Assembly (NCBI GenBank): GCA_938030735.1
Contig: CALHIM010000006.1
Coordinates: 53,693-117,692, forward strand
Length of the DNA: 64,000 nucleotides
Direction of reading: 5' to 3'
DNA from: an uncultured bacterium
GTDB lineage: Bacteria > Patescibacteriota > Saccharimonadia > Saccharimonadales > Saccharimonadaceae
Every line of letters begins with the position of its first letter. Position 1 is the stretch's first letter. The translations under genes were made by a program, and so were the position numbers. Of the stretch, positions 9,712 to 19,175 are shown one piece after another. Under the pieces are notes generated by a model. The model was not told the origin of the DNA, did no database searches, and saw nothing but the letters and a program-made list of their open reading frames with translations.

Positions 9712-9968
9712 TACTTTTTCTCCTTTTTAGTTTTAAATTTATTAAAAATGTCAAAAATTGTTTTTCCGATAATTATCGGTGAGGTCACCTGAGCGACATT
9801 TTGTGCGATTCCATCAATACTTGCTGTTATATTTTGCATTTTTTCTGCAACATCACCAATTTGGCGAGTTACACGAATTACTAGAATAAAAGTAACAATT
9901 CCAAGCGTGATGAAAACTGCAAGAGCTATAGAAAGAAAAACAACTAATATTTCTGCAGCCGAGCTCAT
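9711..9968 (-). CDS. Small single-span membrane protein (DUF948-like)
   Basis: This 85-residue protein has one N-terminal transmembrane helix (about residues 5-32) and then an amphipathic segment reading DVAEKMQNITASIDGIAQNV, the pattern of DUF948 proteins. These often sit directly beside YtxH genes, as here. It is preceded by an AAGGAG site 5-6 nt before ATG and overlaps the downstream ytxH-like gene. Function is unknown; the pairing with YtxH is the main support for the family call. Confidence 0.72.
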   Translation of the reverse strand: MSSAAEILVVFLSIALAVFITLGIVTFILVIRVTRQIGDVAEKMQNITASIDGIAQNVAQVTSPIIIGKTIFDIFNKFKTKKEKK

Positions 9969-10071
9969 TCTTCTCCTTTTTTAATTTTTTATTTTATTTT
10001 TTGATTTTATTCAAATCTATTTTGTATTTTACCATAAAATAATTCTTATGTCAATAGTTTTTTGAAAAAAT

Positions 10072-10446
10072 CTAAAAATATCCTGACACAATCTTGTTTA
10101 CTTGAGTTCGAATATCTAATGAAGAATATCCATTTATAGTAAAATAATAAAGATTTCCATCGAGCATTTCAACCTCAATTCGACAAGATTTTTTCTGCCA
10201 ATTTTTTGGGCGGCCAAAAGCTAACATTCCTAAAAATAGAATTCGAAAAATTCCCGGCTGATAAACTTCGTCAGTAGTATCAATAAAATTAATCTCTTGA
10301 ATTTCATTCGGTTTTAGATAGATCTCAAGTGGGCGAGATAGAGCAAAATCTTCATAGAACTCTATCCCACTAGCTGAAAAAATCAAACTACCAGCAATAT
10401 TTTTATCGCCATTAAAATTAGCTTGAAATTCAAATTTTTCTTCCAC
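10072..10446 (-). CDS. Conserved-looking hypothetical protein at the end of the gat operon
   Basis: I do not recognise this 124-residue protein. It starts with GTG immediately after the TGA of gatB (no gap), so it is probably translated by re-initiation. The sequence alternates short beta-like segments (GSLIFSASGIEFY, EIYLKPNEIQEINF) and a central hydrophobic stretch followed by a basic patch. A PH/GRAM-like lipid- or protein-binding fold is possible but unproven. No catalytic motif is visible. Confidence 0.6.
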   Translation of the reverse strand: MEEKFEFQANFNGDKNIAGSLIFSASGIEFYEDFALSRPLEIYLKPNEIQEINFIDTTDEVYQPGIFRILFLGMLAFGRPKNWQKKSCRIEVEMLDGNLYYFTINGYSSLDIRTQVNKIVSGYF

Positions 10447-11964
10447 TCATAACCTTTCACGAACCAATTTTTGCGCCAAAGCTGGATTTGCTTTACCTTG
10501 AGATTTTTTCATAATCTGACCAACCAAGAAACCAATTGCTTTATCGTTACCACTTCGAATATCCTCAATCGCTTTTTGCGAAGCTGGATCACTCATTACT
10601 TCATCAATAATTTTCGCAATTTCACCTTCATCAGAAACTTGGAGAAGATTCATATTCTCAGCAATCTTTTCTGGCATGAATCCTAAATTCTCATCATCAA
10701 ACATTGCCAAGAAAATTTGATGACCGCCATTCGAGCTAATTTTTTTCTCATGAACTAAATGTGCCAAAAGTGTTAATCGATGAGGGCCCAAATACCCTTT
10801 ATAGACCTTCTCTAAATCAATCTCCTCGCTTGGCGTTGAAGCAAACCAATTAAAGATTCGCTTCATATTTTCTTTATGCTCTTCAAGAGTGTAGCCCTCG
10901 ATTTCTGCAGAATTATAAAGTTCACTTTGAGGTTTCTCCCAAGGACCATCACCCCAAGTTGCAAGGAGCAGTTCAGCAATTCGATAATCGCTCAAAGCGT
11001 ATTCAACCACGGAGTTATCAAGCCCAAAAACACTAAATTTTTCACGGAAATAATCTGGCATAATCGGAAATTGCGCTTGCATTTTCGAAATTTCTTCATC
11101 ACTTAGAACGATCGGCGGAATATCTGGATCCGGCATATATCGGTAATCTTGAGCCTCTTCTTTACTTCGTTGCGAAACTGTTTTTTGCTCGTCGTCAAGC
11201 CAACCGCGAGTTTCCTGCTTAATTTTCTCACCTTTTTCAAGCAATCTTACTTGGCGTTCAAATTCATATTGAGCCGCTCGTTCAACACTTCGAAAACTGT
11301 TTAAGTTCTTAATTTCCGTTCGTGTTCCAAGTTTTTCATCACCGAATTTTCGTGCTGAAATATTTACATCAAAACGCATATTACCTTGATATAAATCACC
11401 ATTTGTAACATCCGCAAAAACCATTCGCTTATGAAGTTCTTCAGCATAGGCACGCGCCTCTTCAGCCGAATGAATATCCGGCATCGACACAATTTCGATT
11501 AAAGGGGTTCCAGCACGGTTTAAATCAACCAAAGAATGGTCACCAAAGTGAGTTAGCTTTCCAGCATCTTCTTCGAGATGAGCATGTTCTATTCGAACTT
11601 TTACTTCACCACCGCTAGGAAGTGGCGCAATAATCTCACCCTCACCAATGATTGGCTGGTAGAGCTGCGACGTTTGATAACCCTTTGGTAAATCTGGGTA
11701 AAAATAATGTTTACGATCAAATCGGCTCACATTGGCAATTTTTGCATTTAATGCCTTTCCAGCTCGCACAGCTAGGCGAACCGCCTCTTTATTTAAAACT
11801 GGCAACATTCCTGGCAAACCAAAATCAATCGGCGAAGTTGCTTCATTCGGCGATTTTTCTCGCGCGTCATTATCACTTCCACTAAAAAGCTTGGTTTTAG
11901 TTTTTAACTGAACATGGCACTCAATCCCAATTGTCATTTCATATTTTTTTAAAATATCTTCCAT
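10447..11964 (-). CDS. gatB: Aspartyl/glutamyl-tRNA(Asn/Gln) amidotransferase subunit B
   Basis: This 505-residue subunit binds mischarged tRNA in GatCAB and activates the carboxyl group for amidation to Asn-tRNA or Gln-tRNA. It has the GIECHVQL start, the SNDARE/GLPGMLPVLN cradle motifs, YFYPDLPKGYQTSQ, IEIVSMPD and the C-terminal YqeY-like tail. It overlaps the upstream HEPN-like gene by one base and ends in TGA, which shows UGA is a stop codon in this genome. GltX in this window and the absence of an obvious GlnRS here fit the indirect pathway. Confidence 0.96.
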   Translation of the reverse strand: MEDILKKYEMTIGIECHVQLKTKTKLFSGSDNDAREKSPNEATSPIDFGLPGMLPVLNKEAVRLAVRAGKALNAKIANVSRFDRKHYFYPDLPKGYQTSQLYQPIIGEGEIIAPLPSGGEVKVRIEHAHLEEDAGKLTHFGDHSLVDLNRAGTPLIEIVSMPDIHSAEEARAYAEELHKRMVFADVTNGDLYQGNMRFDVNISARKFGDEKLGTRTEIKNLNSFRSVERAAQYEFERQVRLLEKGEKIKQETRGWLDDEQKTVSQRSKEEAQDYRYMPDPDIPPIVLSDEEISKMQAQFPIMPDYFREKFSVFGLDNSVVEYALSDYRIAELLLATWGDGPWEKPQSELYNSAEIEGYTLEEHKENMKRIFNWFASTPSEEIDLEKVYKGYLGPHRLTLLAHLVHEKKISSNGGHQIFLAMFDDENLGFMPEKIAENMNLLQVSDEGEIAKIIDEVMSDPASQKAIEDIRSGNDKAIGFLVGQIMKKSQGKANPALAQKLVRERL

Positions 11965-12377
11965 TAAATTGCTCCTAAATCTTTCAAAGCTTGTTTAAAA
12001 CTATTCATTGCTCGGCGAGTTTGGTCGAAATTAATTTGTGCATCATTCTCATGTGCAACCACATTTCGAAGTTTGTGGGCGTGCCAAATTGAATTCGGGC
12101 TTGAAAATTTATCTTTCGAATTTTTCAGCCGCTCACCCATAGTTTGGCCGGAAATTCGAAGCTCCCGCATCGCTGTATCAACAAGTTTATCGGCATTAAT
12201 TAACGCCAAGTGCCAAGTTGCAGGTTCATCTTTTTTGATTGAATTTTCTATTTTTAGCCAATCGCCCTGAAACTTTAATTTATCAAGTTGTATTTTTTCA
12301 GTTTTTGTAATTCCAATAAAGAAAAACAAAAGGCCAGCACAAATCAAAATAGAAACCGAAAGAATTACTAAATCCAT
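11964..12377 (-). CDS. Membrane-anchored HEPN-like protein within the gat operon
   Basis: This 137-residue protein has an N-terminal transmembrane helix (about residues 3-23) and a helical cytoplasmic domain. Near residue 107 it reads RNVVAHE, matching the R-x4-H core of HEPN domains, preceded by helices of the kind that form the HEPN bundle (ADKLVDTAMREL). HEPN proteins are often RNases or RNA-binding partners; the motif is what I see and an activity is inference. The gene overlaps gatA and gatB by about one base each, so it is co-expressed with the amidotransferase. A role in tRNA metabolism would fit the context. Confidence 0.7.
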   Translation of the reverse strand: MDLVILSVSILICAGLLFFFIGITKTEKIQLDKLKFQGDWLKIENSIKKDEPATWHLALINADKLVDTAMRELRISGQTMGERLKNSKDKFSSPNSIWHAHKLRNVVAHENDAQINFDQTRRAMNSFKQALKDLGAI

Positions 12378-13777
12378 TAGTTTTTCTCCAATTCATCAGC
12401 TAAAGCTAGAATTTTTGCGTCCGATTTAATCTTTCCGATAATTTGAACGCCAACAGGTAAGCCATTTTCAGTTTTACCAGCCGGAACAGAAACCGCAGGA
12501 AGCCCAGCAAGTGAAGCTGGTACATTCAAGATATCAGCTAGATACATTTTTACTGGATCATGCGCATTTTCACCAATTTTAAATGCAGGAGTTGGCGCAA
12601 CTGGGCCAACCAAAAAATCAACTTCTTCGAAAAGCTTATTAAACTCATCAATTAATAAAGTTCGCGCTTTTTGAGCTTTTAGATAATATGCATCATAAAA
12701 TCCACTCGAAAGTACATATGAGCCAATCATGATTCGGCGTTTATTTTCAGCTTCAAAACCTTCATCACGAGACTTGCCAAAAACCTCGCTCAAGTTTTGG
12801 GCAGATTTTGAACGCAATCCATAGCGAATTCCGTCATATCGTGCTAAGTTTGAAGAAACTTCAGCTGGAACAATAATATAATAGATAGCAAGCGAATATT
12901 TACTCATCGGTAGAGAAACTTCCACGATCTCATGCCCAGCTTTTCGCATTTTTTCAATATAATCTTCAGTTATTTTTCGAACTTCCGAGTCAACCCCTTC
13001 GCCAAGGAATTCTTTAACTACTCCAATTTTTGCCTTTTTTAGAGCTTTTTCTTCTTGCCAAAAATCAGGTAAAGTCATTGCGTCGCGCGCGTCAAGACCA
13101 GCCATAATGCGCATCACGAGTTCACTTTCTTTAGCAGTTTTTGCAAAAACACCAATCGTGTCGGTTGAAGAGGCCATCGCCACCACACCAAATCGTGAAA
13201 CTGTGCCATAAGTTGGCTTTACACCATAAACACCATTAAAACTTGCCGGCTGGCGAATTGAACCGCCGGTATCAGTTCCAAGCGCAAAAGGTACAATATC
13301 AAGCGCAGTAATTACCGCCGAACCACCAGATGAGCCACCCGCAACCCGCGTTTCATCAACTGAGTTTTTAGTTACACCAAAAGCTGAGTTCTCGGTTGAT
13401 CCGCCGTGAGCAAAAGCGTCCAAGTTTGATTTTCCAATACAAATTGCACCAGCTTTTTCAAGTTTTTCAACCGCAGTCGCCTGAATCGGCGTTTCGAAAT
13501 CTTTCAACATTTTACTTGAAGCTGTTGAAGGTGAACCAAATACCAAAAAATTATCCTTCGCCACAAAAGGAACACCTGCAAGCTCACCAACTTCTTCACC
13601 TTTTGAAATCTTATCATCAATTTCTTGCGCTCGCGCTAAAGCTCGCTCTTCGGTTAAGCTCGTAAAAGCATTGAATTTTTCAGCATTTTTTGCCTTCGAA
13701 ATAGCTTCTTTAACAAACCCAACTGCTGTCTTCTTTCCAGATAGAACTTGTTCTCTAATTTCAAAAATATTCGTCAT
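12377..13777 (-). CDS. gatA: Aspartyl/glutamyl-tRNA(Asn/Gln) amidotransferase subunit A
   Basis: This 466-residue amidase-signature enzyme releases ammonia from glutamine for GatB. The amidase Ser-cisSer-Lys triad regions are visible: VAKDNF (Lys), the glycine/serine-rich GGSSGGSA segment, and GTDTGGSIRQPA with the nucleophilic Ser. It lies second in gatC-gatA-(HEPN-like)-gatB and starts 7 nt after gatC. Length and motifs are normal for GatA. Confidence 0.96.
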   Translation of the reverse strand: MTNIFEIREQVLSGKKTAVGFVKEAISKAKNAEKFNAFTSLTEERALARAQEIDDKISKGEEVGELAGVPFVAKDNFLVFGSPSTASSKMLKDFETPIQATAVEKLEKAGAICIGKSNLDAFAHGGSTENSAFGVTKNSVDETRVAGGSSGGSAVITALDIVPFALGTDTGGSIRQPASFNGVYGVKPTYGTVSRFGVVAMASSTDTIGVFAKTAKESELVMRIMAGLDARDAMTLPDFWQEEKALKKAKIGVVKEFLGEGVDSEVRKITEDYIEKMRKAGHEIVEVSLPMSKYSLAIYYIIVPAEVSSNLARYDGIRYGLRSKSAQNLSEVFGKSRDEGFEAENKRRIMIGSYVLSSGFYDAYYLKAQKARTLLIDEFNKLFEEVDFLVGPVAPTPAFKIGENAHDPVKMYLADILNVPASLAGLPAVSVPAGKTENGLPVGVQIIGKIKSDAKILALADELEKN

Positions 13778-13784
13778 AATTCTC

Positions 13785-14078
13785 CTACAAAACCTTTGGA
13801 ACTTTTACCTGATTATCTTCAACATTTTCACCCGCCAACTTTAAAAGTTCATCTCGTTTCACGCCGTAATCATCAATTTTATCTTCTCGCCAAACATTTT
13901 GATTTTTCGAAACCGAATAAGTTGGTTCAACGCCATCTGTGTTTAATTCGCTAAGTTGCTCGATATATTCAACAATATTTCCTAAATCAGTTTGAAGATT
14001 CGAAATTTCTTCTTCACTTAGCGAAATGCTCGAAAGTTCCGCCAAGTGTTTAACTTCATCTTTTGATATTTTTTCCAT
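13785..14078 (-). CDS. gatC: Aspartyl/glutamyl-tRNA(Asn/Gln) amidotransferase subunit C
   Basis: This 97-residue belt subunit stabilises GatA-GatB. It has the KHLAELSSISLSEEEI start and the L-E-Y-I-E-QL-x-ELNTDGVEPTYS segment typical of GatC. It heads the operon. A TATACT box ends 7 nt before the ATG with no Shine-Dalgarno sequence, so the operon mRNA is probably leaderless. Confidence 0.93.
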   Translation of the reverse strand: MEKISKDEVKHLAELSSISLSEEEISNLQTDLGNIVEYIEQLSELNTDGVEPTYSVSKNQNVWREDKIDDYGVKRDELLKLAGENVEDNQVKVPKVL

Positions 14079-14115
14079 ACACTTAAGTATATCACTTTTC
14101 GAAAGATTTTTAAAG

Positions 14116-14143
14116 TAAAAACTCCCAAAAATTGGAAGTCTTT
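14116..14143 (-). terminator. Terminator after the small membrane-protein gene
   Basis: Read on the - strand, ACTTCC pairs with GGGAGT around a 7-nt loop and is followed by a T tract. It ends the uvrB/small-protein unit just upstream of the gatC promoter. Confidence 0.65.
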
Positions 14144-14147
14144 AAGT

Positions 14148-14357
14148 TTATTTTTTCTCAAGTTTTTCGATTCGCTGATTTAGCTCGTTTATTAAATTCA
14201 TTTGAGCGACATTAATTTCACCCGAAGTCTTAATATCGTTATTAATTATTTGGTGAAGAAAAATTACTCCAGCCGAAAGAATTAAATTCCATAAGATGAG
14301 CAACAAAACCGCAATTATTTTAAAAACTTTCTTGTCTTTTTGATTAATAAATTTCAT
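14148..14357 (-). CDS. Small single-span membrane protein with coiled-coil tail
   Basis: The start is the ATG at 14357, 8 nt after the uvrB stop, with an AGGAG site overlapping that stop. A longer upstream reading would run inside uvrB and is rejected. The 69-residue product has a basic N-terminus, one transmembrane helix (about residues 13-35) and a short C-terminal coiled coil (LINELNQRIEKLEKK). Its plan resembles the 63-residue protein at 21548. The family is not recognised. Confidence 0.65.
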   Translation of the reverse strand: MKFINQKDKKVFKIIAVLLLILWNLILSAGVIFLHQIINNDIKTSGEINVAQMNLINELNQRIEKLEKK

Positions 14358-14364
14358 AAATCTC

Positions 14365-16341
14365 CTATTTCGCCATCTTCTTTCGAATCTCCGCAATCTG
14401 ATCTCGCAAATCTGCCGCTTCCTCAAAAAGCAAATTCGCACTGGCAAGATTCATTTGATTTGTTAAATCTCTCACCAAATTTTCCCAATCTTCACGCGGA
14501 ATTTTTCGCAGATCTAATTTTGGTTTTTTATCTTTTTGCGGAATAATCGCGCGCAAACCTTCACTAATCTCACTCGCTACACTTTTTGGCGTAATTCCAT
14601 TTTCGAGGTTATACTTTTGCTGAATTTCTCGTCGTCGGTTCGTTTCATCAATTGCAAGCTTCATTGAACGCGTAATTTTATCAGCATACATAATCACCTT
14701 GCCGTCTTCATGCCGAGCCGCCCGCCCAATTGTTTGAATTAACGCACTTTCTGAGCGCAAAAAACCTTCTTTATCGGCATCCATAATTGCTACCAAACTA
14801 ACCTCTGGCAAATCCAAACCTTCACGCAAAAGATTAATCCCAACCAAAACATCAAAAACACCATTTCGCAAATCTCGCAAAATATCACCACGCTCCAGAG
14901 TATCAATTTCGCTATGAATATAAGCTGTTTTGACGCCGTTTTCTTCTAAAAATCCACTCAAATCTTCAGCCATTCGCTTAGTTAAAGTTGTTACTAAAAC
15001 ACGCTGATTTTTCTGAATTCGCTTTCGAATTTCTTCCATTAAATCATCAACTTGACCTTCAATTTTTCGAACTTCAATTTTAGGGTCAAGCAAGCCCGTT
15101 GGGCGAATTACCTGCTGAGCCGGTTTCGGTGAATGCTCAAGCTCAAAATCACCAGGAGTTGCTGAAACGTAAATCGCCTGATTGATATGTTTATAGAATT
15201 CTTCGAAAGTTAGCGGACGATTATCGAGAGCAGATGGCAAACGAAAGCCATTATCCACCAAAACTGTTTTGCGAGCGCGGTCACCATTAAACATTCCACG
15301 AACTTGTGGTAAAGTCATATGCGATTCATCAACTAAAAGCAAAAAATCATCAGGAAAATAATCAAGCAAAGTTGCCGGCTGCTCACCAGCTGAACGCTCA
15401 GTTAAATAGCGCGTGTAATTTTCGATACCTTTAACAAAACCTGTTTCACGAAGCATTTCAAGATCATATTTAGTGCGCTGTGTTAGGCGTTGAGCTTCCA
15501 AAAACTTCTTATTTTTTTCGAAATATTCATGGCGTGCATAAAATTCCTTCTCAATTTGTGGAATCGCTCGATCAATAATTTCTTTCGGCGTTGCATAGTG
15601 CGAATTTGGAAAAATATCAAAAAACTGTGGCTTTTCTAGAATTTCACCCGTAAGTGGATTCAATATAATTAAGCGGTCAATTTCATCGCCAAAAAATTCC
15701 ACTCGCACTGCCAGATCTGAGCCAGCTGTAAAAATATCAACCGTATCGCCACGAACCCGAAAAGTTCCACGTGCAAAATCCACATCATTTCGCTCATATT
15801 GAATATCTTTCAAATGTCGCAAAAACTTCTCGCGGTTATATCGCATTCCAGGCTTAATATGAAGCGCCATTTGCATATAACTCGCCGGCGAACCAATACC
15901 ATAAATACAGCTCACACTCGAAACAATAATTGTGTCACTTCGAGTTAAAAGCGCCTCGGTTGCAGCATGGCGGAGTTTTTCGATTTCTTCATTGATTCGC
16001 GAATCTTTCTCGATATATGTATCTGTGCTGGCAATGTAAGCTTCTGGCTGATAATAGTCAAAATAGCTCACAAAATAATGAACTTCATTTTCAGGAAAAA
16101 ACTTTTTAAATTCACTGTAAAGCTGTGCGGCAAGAGTTTTATTATGCGCTAAAATTAAAGTTGGCTTTTGAACCGCTTGAATAATATTCGCCATTGTAAA
16201 AGTTTTGCCCGAACCAGTCACACCCAACAAAGTTTGTTCACGCTCACCATTTTTTAAGCCTTCAACCAGTTGCGAAATCGCTTGCGGCTGATCTCCGGTA
16301 GGCTGATATTTTGATTTTAACTTAAACTCGCGATATTTCAT
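14365..16341 (-). CDS. uvrB: Excinuclease ABC subunit B
   Basis: UvrB is the damage-verifying helicase-like subunit of nucleotide excision repair. It has Walker A GVTGSGKT, the beta-hairpin region YYQPEAY, the DESH box, the helicase motif [12 protein letters not shown] and QTIGRAAR, and a C-terminal UVR domain (about the last 40 residues) that binds UvrC. I place the start at the ATG at 16341 (MKYREF, 658 aa): a TAAAAT box ends 7 nt before it, making the longer 12-codon extension improbable. A small membrane-protein gene follows in the same transcript. Confidence 0.95.
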   Translation of the reverse strand: MKYREFKLKSKYQPTGDQPQAISQLVEGLKNGEREQTLLGVTGSGKTFTMANIIQAVQKPTLILAHNKTLAAQLYSEFKKFFPENEVHYFVSYFDYYQPEAYIASTDTYIEKDSRINEEIEKLRHAATEALLTRSDTIIVSSVSCIYGIGSPASYMQMALHIKPGMRYNREKFLRHLKDIQYERNDVDFARGTFRVRGDTVDIFTAGSDLAVRVEFFGDEIDRLIILNPLTGEILEKPQFFDIFPNSHYATPKEIIDRAIPQIEKEFYARHEYFEKNKKFLEAQRLTQRTKYDLEMLRETGFVKGIENYTRYLTERSAGEQPATLLDYFPDDFLLLVDESHMTLPQVRGMFNGDRARKTVLVDNGFRLPSALDNRPLTFEEFYKHINQAIYVSATPGDFELEHSPKPAQQVIRPTGLLDPKIEVRKIEGQVDDLMEEIRKRIQKNQRVLVTTLTKRMAEDLSGFLEENGVKTAYIHSEIDTLERGDILRDLRNGVFDVLVGINLLREGLDLPEVSLVAIMDADKEGFLRSESALIQTIGRAARHEDGKVIMYADKITRSMKLAIDETNRRREIQQKYNLENGITPKSVASEISEGLRAIIPQKDKKPKLDLRKIPREDWENLVRDLTNQMNLASANLLFEEAADLRDQIAEIRKKMAK

Positions 16342-16375
16342 TATTTCTATTTTATAATATATTTCATTAAAAAGC

Positions 16376-16399
16376 AAAACCGCCCATTTTTGAGCGGCT
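16376..16399 (-). terminator. Terminator of the SHOCT-protein gene
   Basis: Read on the - strand, AGCCGCTC pairs imperfectly with GGGCGGTT and is followed by a T-rich tract. It belongs to a recurrent terminator type in this window. Confidence 0.7.
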
Positions 16400-16406
16400 A
16401 AGTTGT

Positions 16407-16976
16407 TTATATATCTAAAATTTTATTTTTCGCTTTTTTGAATTCTTCTTCAGTTAAAATCCCCTCATCGTAAAGTTTTTTAATTTCCCTAATATCATTT
16501 TTGTGATAATTTTCTTTTTTGGGTAGTATAGTCTCCTCTAGATTATTTTTGATATCTCTATCTTCAGCTAAAATTCTCTGTTTATCTTTATGATTATCTG
16601 TCCAAAATCTAACTAAAACAATTATAAGTATTAAAAATACTAAAAAGATAACGAGACTAAGAATTATATTCAGATTATAATCAGGTGTTTGATTTGTATT
16701 ATTTATATTTGGCTGAACCACTTTAGATGACTGGTTATTATTTTGATCCTTATTATACTCCTTACCAATTCCGTAAGAACCATCCGCATTTTGAACAACA
16801 TCGGCATCTCGAACCTTTTTTCCGCTTGATGATAAATCTGTTTCACCCTCAGCTGGTTTTGCCCAGCCATAGTTCGTACCGTGTGCTTTATTATATTCAA
16901 CACCGACTTTGTTTGCTTCTTCTGGTGTTTCGTTATTAGTTAAAATTAACCTACCATTTGCTCCTACATACGCCAT
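16407..16976 (-). CDS. SHOCT-domain membrane protein
   Basis: This 189-residue protein has a hydrophilic N-terminus (about residues 1-98) rich in Asn/Gln, one transmembrane helix (about 101-125), and a C-terminal SHOCT motif ([19 protein letters not shown]). SHOCT is a short helical oligomerisation/localisation element without catalytic activity. The N-terminal part contains a [13 protein letters not shown] segment I cannot assign. It is a single-gene unit driven by a promoter at 17057-17085, with a leader of about 70 nt. It contains no TTCGAA motif, unlike most neighbours. Confidence 0.75.
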   Translation of the reverse strand: MAYVGANGRLILTNNETPEEANKVGVEYNKAHGTNYGWAKPAEGETDLSSSGKKVRDADVVQNADGSYGIGKEYNKDQNNNQSSKVVQPNINNTNQTPDYNLNIILSLVIFLVFLILIIVLVRFWTDNHKDKQRILAEDRDIKNNLEETILPKKENYHKNDIREIKKLYDEGILTEEEFKKAKNKILDI

Positions 16977-17056
16977 TTTTTATTAAACCATTTTCCTTTC
17001 TTAGTATTATTTCTATATTTAATCTATCAATATAATTCAATCTTATTTTCGTTACA

Positions 17057-17085
17057 ATAATATCATTTTCATTTTTTCAAGTCAA
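17057..17085 (-). promoter_or_regulatory. Promoter for the SHOCT-protein gene
   Basis: On the - strand TTGACT and TATTAT are separated by exactly 17 nt, about 80 nt upstream of the SHOCT gene start. Confidence 0.7.
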
Positions 17086-17103
17086 TTACTTTACACAAAA
17101 AGC

Positions 17104-17128
17104 AAAACCGCCCAAATTGAGCAGTTTT
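17104..17128 (-). terminator. Terminator of the gap-to-SLOG operon
   Basis: On the - strand AAAACTGCTC pairs with GGGCGGTTTT (two G-U pairs), just past the last gene of the operon. Confidence 0.75.
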
Positions 17129-17136
17129 AAAATATC

Positions 17137-17745
17137 TTATCCGTTTCCAGCGCGCTTTTCTGAAAGATGTTCGTCATCTCGTGGTGCAATGAAATCTGCA
17201 TTTTTTTCATCTAGTCTTGCAATCACTTTTCGAACGAGCCGCTCTGGGTTATTATCATAAATAATATCTTTTATTCCTGGAGCTTCAACATTTTGCAAAA
17301 GTGTCGGAACATAATCCGCCAAAGCAGTGCTTCCAAGCAAAACACCACAAACCTTGCGAGATTCTAAAGCAGTTGCAAGTTCATGAAGCGAACCCATTCG
17401 ACCGCCAACTGTAATCACCGCATCACTCGAAAGCACCAAATGCGTATCACGCCCAACATAACTCATTCCCGTAAAATTAATATAATCAAAAGGCTTAAAC
17501 GGTAATTTATATGTATTAACATGCTGCCGAAAACTTGAAGCCGGCGAAAAACCAATACTTAATCCCGTTCGCCCCTTAACGCTCACTGCGCCTAAAGCTG
17601 CGTGATGTGGTAAACCGACCGTTGCACCAGTTGTTAGGATTTTCCCTTGCCGAACAATTTCTTGCCCGAGCCTAAAAGCTAAATCTCGTGAAGCTAAAAC
17701 ACTATCACCCGTTGCCGCTCCCGAAACACAAATTTGATATCTCAT
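17137..17745 (-). CDS. SLOG/TIGR00725-like putative nucleotide-binding protein
   Basis: This 202-residue Rossmann-like protein starts with a YQICVSGAATGDS segment and carries TTGATVGLP and a GGRMGSLHE motif, a variant of the GG-x-GT-x-xE signature of the LOG/DprA-like (SLOG) superfamily. SLOG proteins bind nucleotides or nucleotide-derived ligands; a lysine decarboxylase label would not be justified. It is the last gene of the gap operon, so a nucleotide/sugar-phosphate link is plausible but unproven. Confidence 0.72.
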   Translation of the reverse strand: MRYQICVSGAATGDSVLASRDLAFRLGQEIVRQGKILTTGATVGLPHHAALGAVSVKGRTGLSIGFSPASSFRQHVNTYKLPFKPFDYINFTGMSYVGRDTHLVLSSDAVITVGGRMGSLHELATALESRKVCGVLLGSTALADYVPTLLQNVEAPGIKDIIYDNNPERLVRKVIARLDEKNADFIAPRDDEHLSEKRAGNG

Positions 17746-17755
17746 TTTTCTCCTT

Positions 17756-18208
17756 TTAAAATAATTTTTCTTCTATTTGCTTGATCGAATAATTCGAAAA
17801 TTCCTGCCGATATTTATCAAGAATTTGTTGTTTTAATTCTTTTTCGAAAAAATCTTTTGAATGCTCAGCCAAGTTCATTATTCTTTTATTTTTTTCAACA
17901 TCTTTTCTATTTACTGAAACCAAACCATCTTCTGCAAAAAATATTGCATTGCCAAATTCAGCCCAAAATCCTTCATCATTCAGATGATTAACTAAAGCCG
18001 AAAAAGCTTCGATCATCAAAATACTATCGCCAGAAAACCCTAGCCTTTTCTCAATATTATGTGATTTTCGATACAACTCCGCCATGATTTGAGCTGAAAC
18101 ACTCTTTAATTCTGGTTTTTTAGCTTCTATTTTCGAAACACCAAAATCAAATTTTCTTGCATAAGCACCACTCAATCCGAGTAATTCCGAAAGCTTATAA
18201 CCTCTCAT
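17756..18208 (-). CDS. Hypothetical protein in the central carbon operon
   Basis: I do not recognise this 150-residue, mainly helical, charged protein. It starts MRGYKLSELLGLSGAYARKF and contains a conserved-looking GDSILMIEAFSALVNHLNDEGFWAEFGNA core. Its start overlaps the end of the pfkB-like kinase gene by 4 nt, so it is co-translated with it. A helical regulatory or partner role in sugar metabolism is possible. No signal peptide or membrane segment is visible. Confidence 0.6.
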   Translation of the reverse strand: MRGYKLSELLGLSGAYARKFDFGVSKIEAKKPELKSVSAQIMAELYRKSHNIEKRLGFSGDSILMIEAFSALVNHLNDEGFWAEFGNAIFFAEDGLVSVNRKDVEKNKRIMNLAEHSKDFFEKELKQQILDKYRQEFSNYSIKQIEEKLF

Positions 18209-19173
18209 AACCGAATCTCCTGCATAGGCATTGAATGAAGCTTGGTGTTTTTATATAAAATCCCTTTTTTTGAGCCCATATATTGAATTACTGACGTTGA
18301 ATTTGCACTAGCGAATAAAATACTTTCTTTAATATCAGCACCCTGAGCCCACTGGCTCACAAAACCTGAGCCAAATGCATCACCAGCACCAGTCCTATCT
18401 AGAGATGGTACATCTTCATACATTCCAGCACGAATAATTTTACCATCAGAAGCCGCCCAAACACCATTCGCTCCATCCGTTAAAATTGCAACCTCCACAA
18501 AACTACAAGCATTTCGAATCAGTTCTTCAGCAGAAACTCCCTCAAAAATTAAACTTGCTTCCTCTTTATTTACAATTAAAATTTCAACATCTTGAAGTAG
18601 AGTTCGAACTTTTTCAGGCTCTTGGAGTTCTTTTTTGCCGGGGTTCCATGCTATTTTTGCACCCTTTTTTATAGCTTCTTTAAAAATTTTTAGAAGCGCA
18701 TCAAATCTACCAGCTAAGTTCGAAACATAAATCCAATCAAATTCACCATATTTTAATTCAAAATTTTCAGCGTAAATATGTTCCGAGGCACCACGATAAG
18801 TTAAAATTGTTCGTTCACCATTTGGCGCTAAAATAATAGTTGAATAATCTGTATTAAATCTTTTCGAAAATTCAACACGCGAAGTATCAATAGATTCTTC
18901 ATCAAGCATTTTTAAAATTTGTTCACCCGAAGAATCTTCTCCAACTACGCCCATAAAACTTGAAATCAGACCTTGCCTCGCAAAAGTTGTTACAGCATTA
19001 GTGGCGCCACCACCACTCGAAATCTCAATATTTTGAATATCAATTTTCGAACCGAGTTGAAATTCAACTACATCTTGGTTTTCCGCCATTGAAATCAAAC
19101 GAAATTCAGGCGAATTGCTTAAAAAAACATCCTGGGTAGCTGCTCCAATTGAAAGAATTTTTGGCAAATTCAC
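18205..19173 (-). CDS. PfkB/ribokinase-family carbohydrate kinase
   Basis: This 322-residue kinase has the N-terminal SSGGGATNAVTTFARQG glycine motif and the C-terminal GAGDAFGSGF anion-hole motif with the catalytic Asp, both diagnostic of the PfkB family. It follows rpe by 2 nt, so it likely phosphorylates a sugar or sugar phosphate feeding the pentose-phosphate reactions encoded upstream. The substrate cannot be read from the sequence; ribokinase, fructokinase and adenosine-kinase-like activities all remain possible. Confidence 0.88.
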   Translation of the reverse strand: MNLPKILSIGAATQDVFLSNSPEFRLISMAENQDVVEFQLGSKIDIQNIEISSGGGATNAVTTFARQGLISSFMGVVGEDSSGEQILKMLDEESIDTSRVEFSKRFNTDYSTIILAPNGERTILTYRGASEHIYAENFELKYGEFDWIYVSNLAGRFDALLKIFKEAIKKGAKIAWNPGKKELQEPEKVRTLLQDVEILIVNKEEASLIFEGVSAEELIRNACSFVEVAILTDGANGVWAASDGKIIRAGMYEDVPSLDRTGAGDAFGSGFVSQWAQGADIKESILFASANSTSVIQYMGSKKGILYKNTKLHSMPMQEIRL

Positions 19174-19175
19174 TT

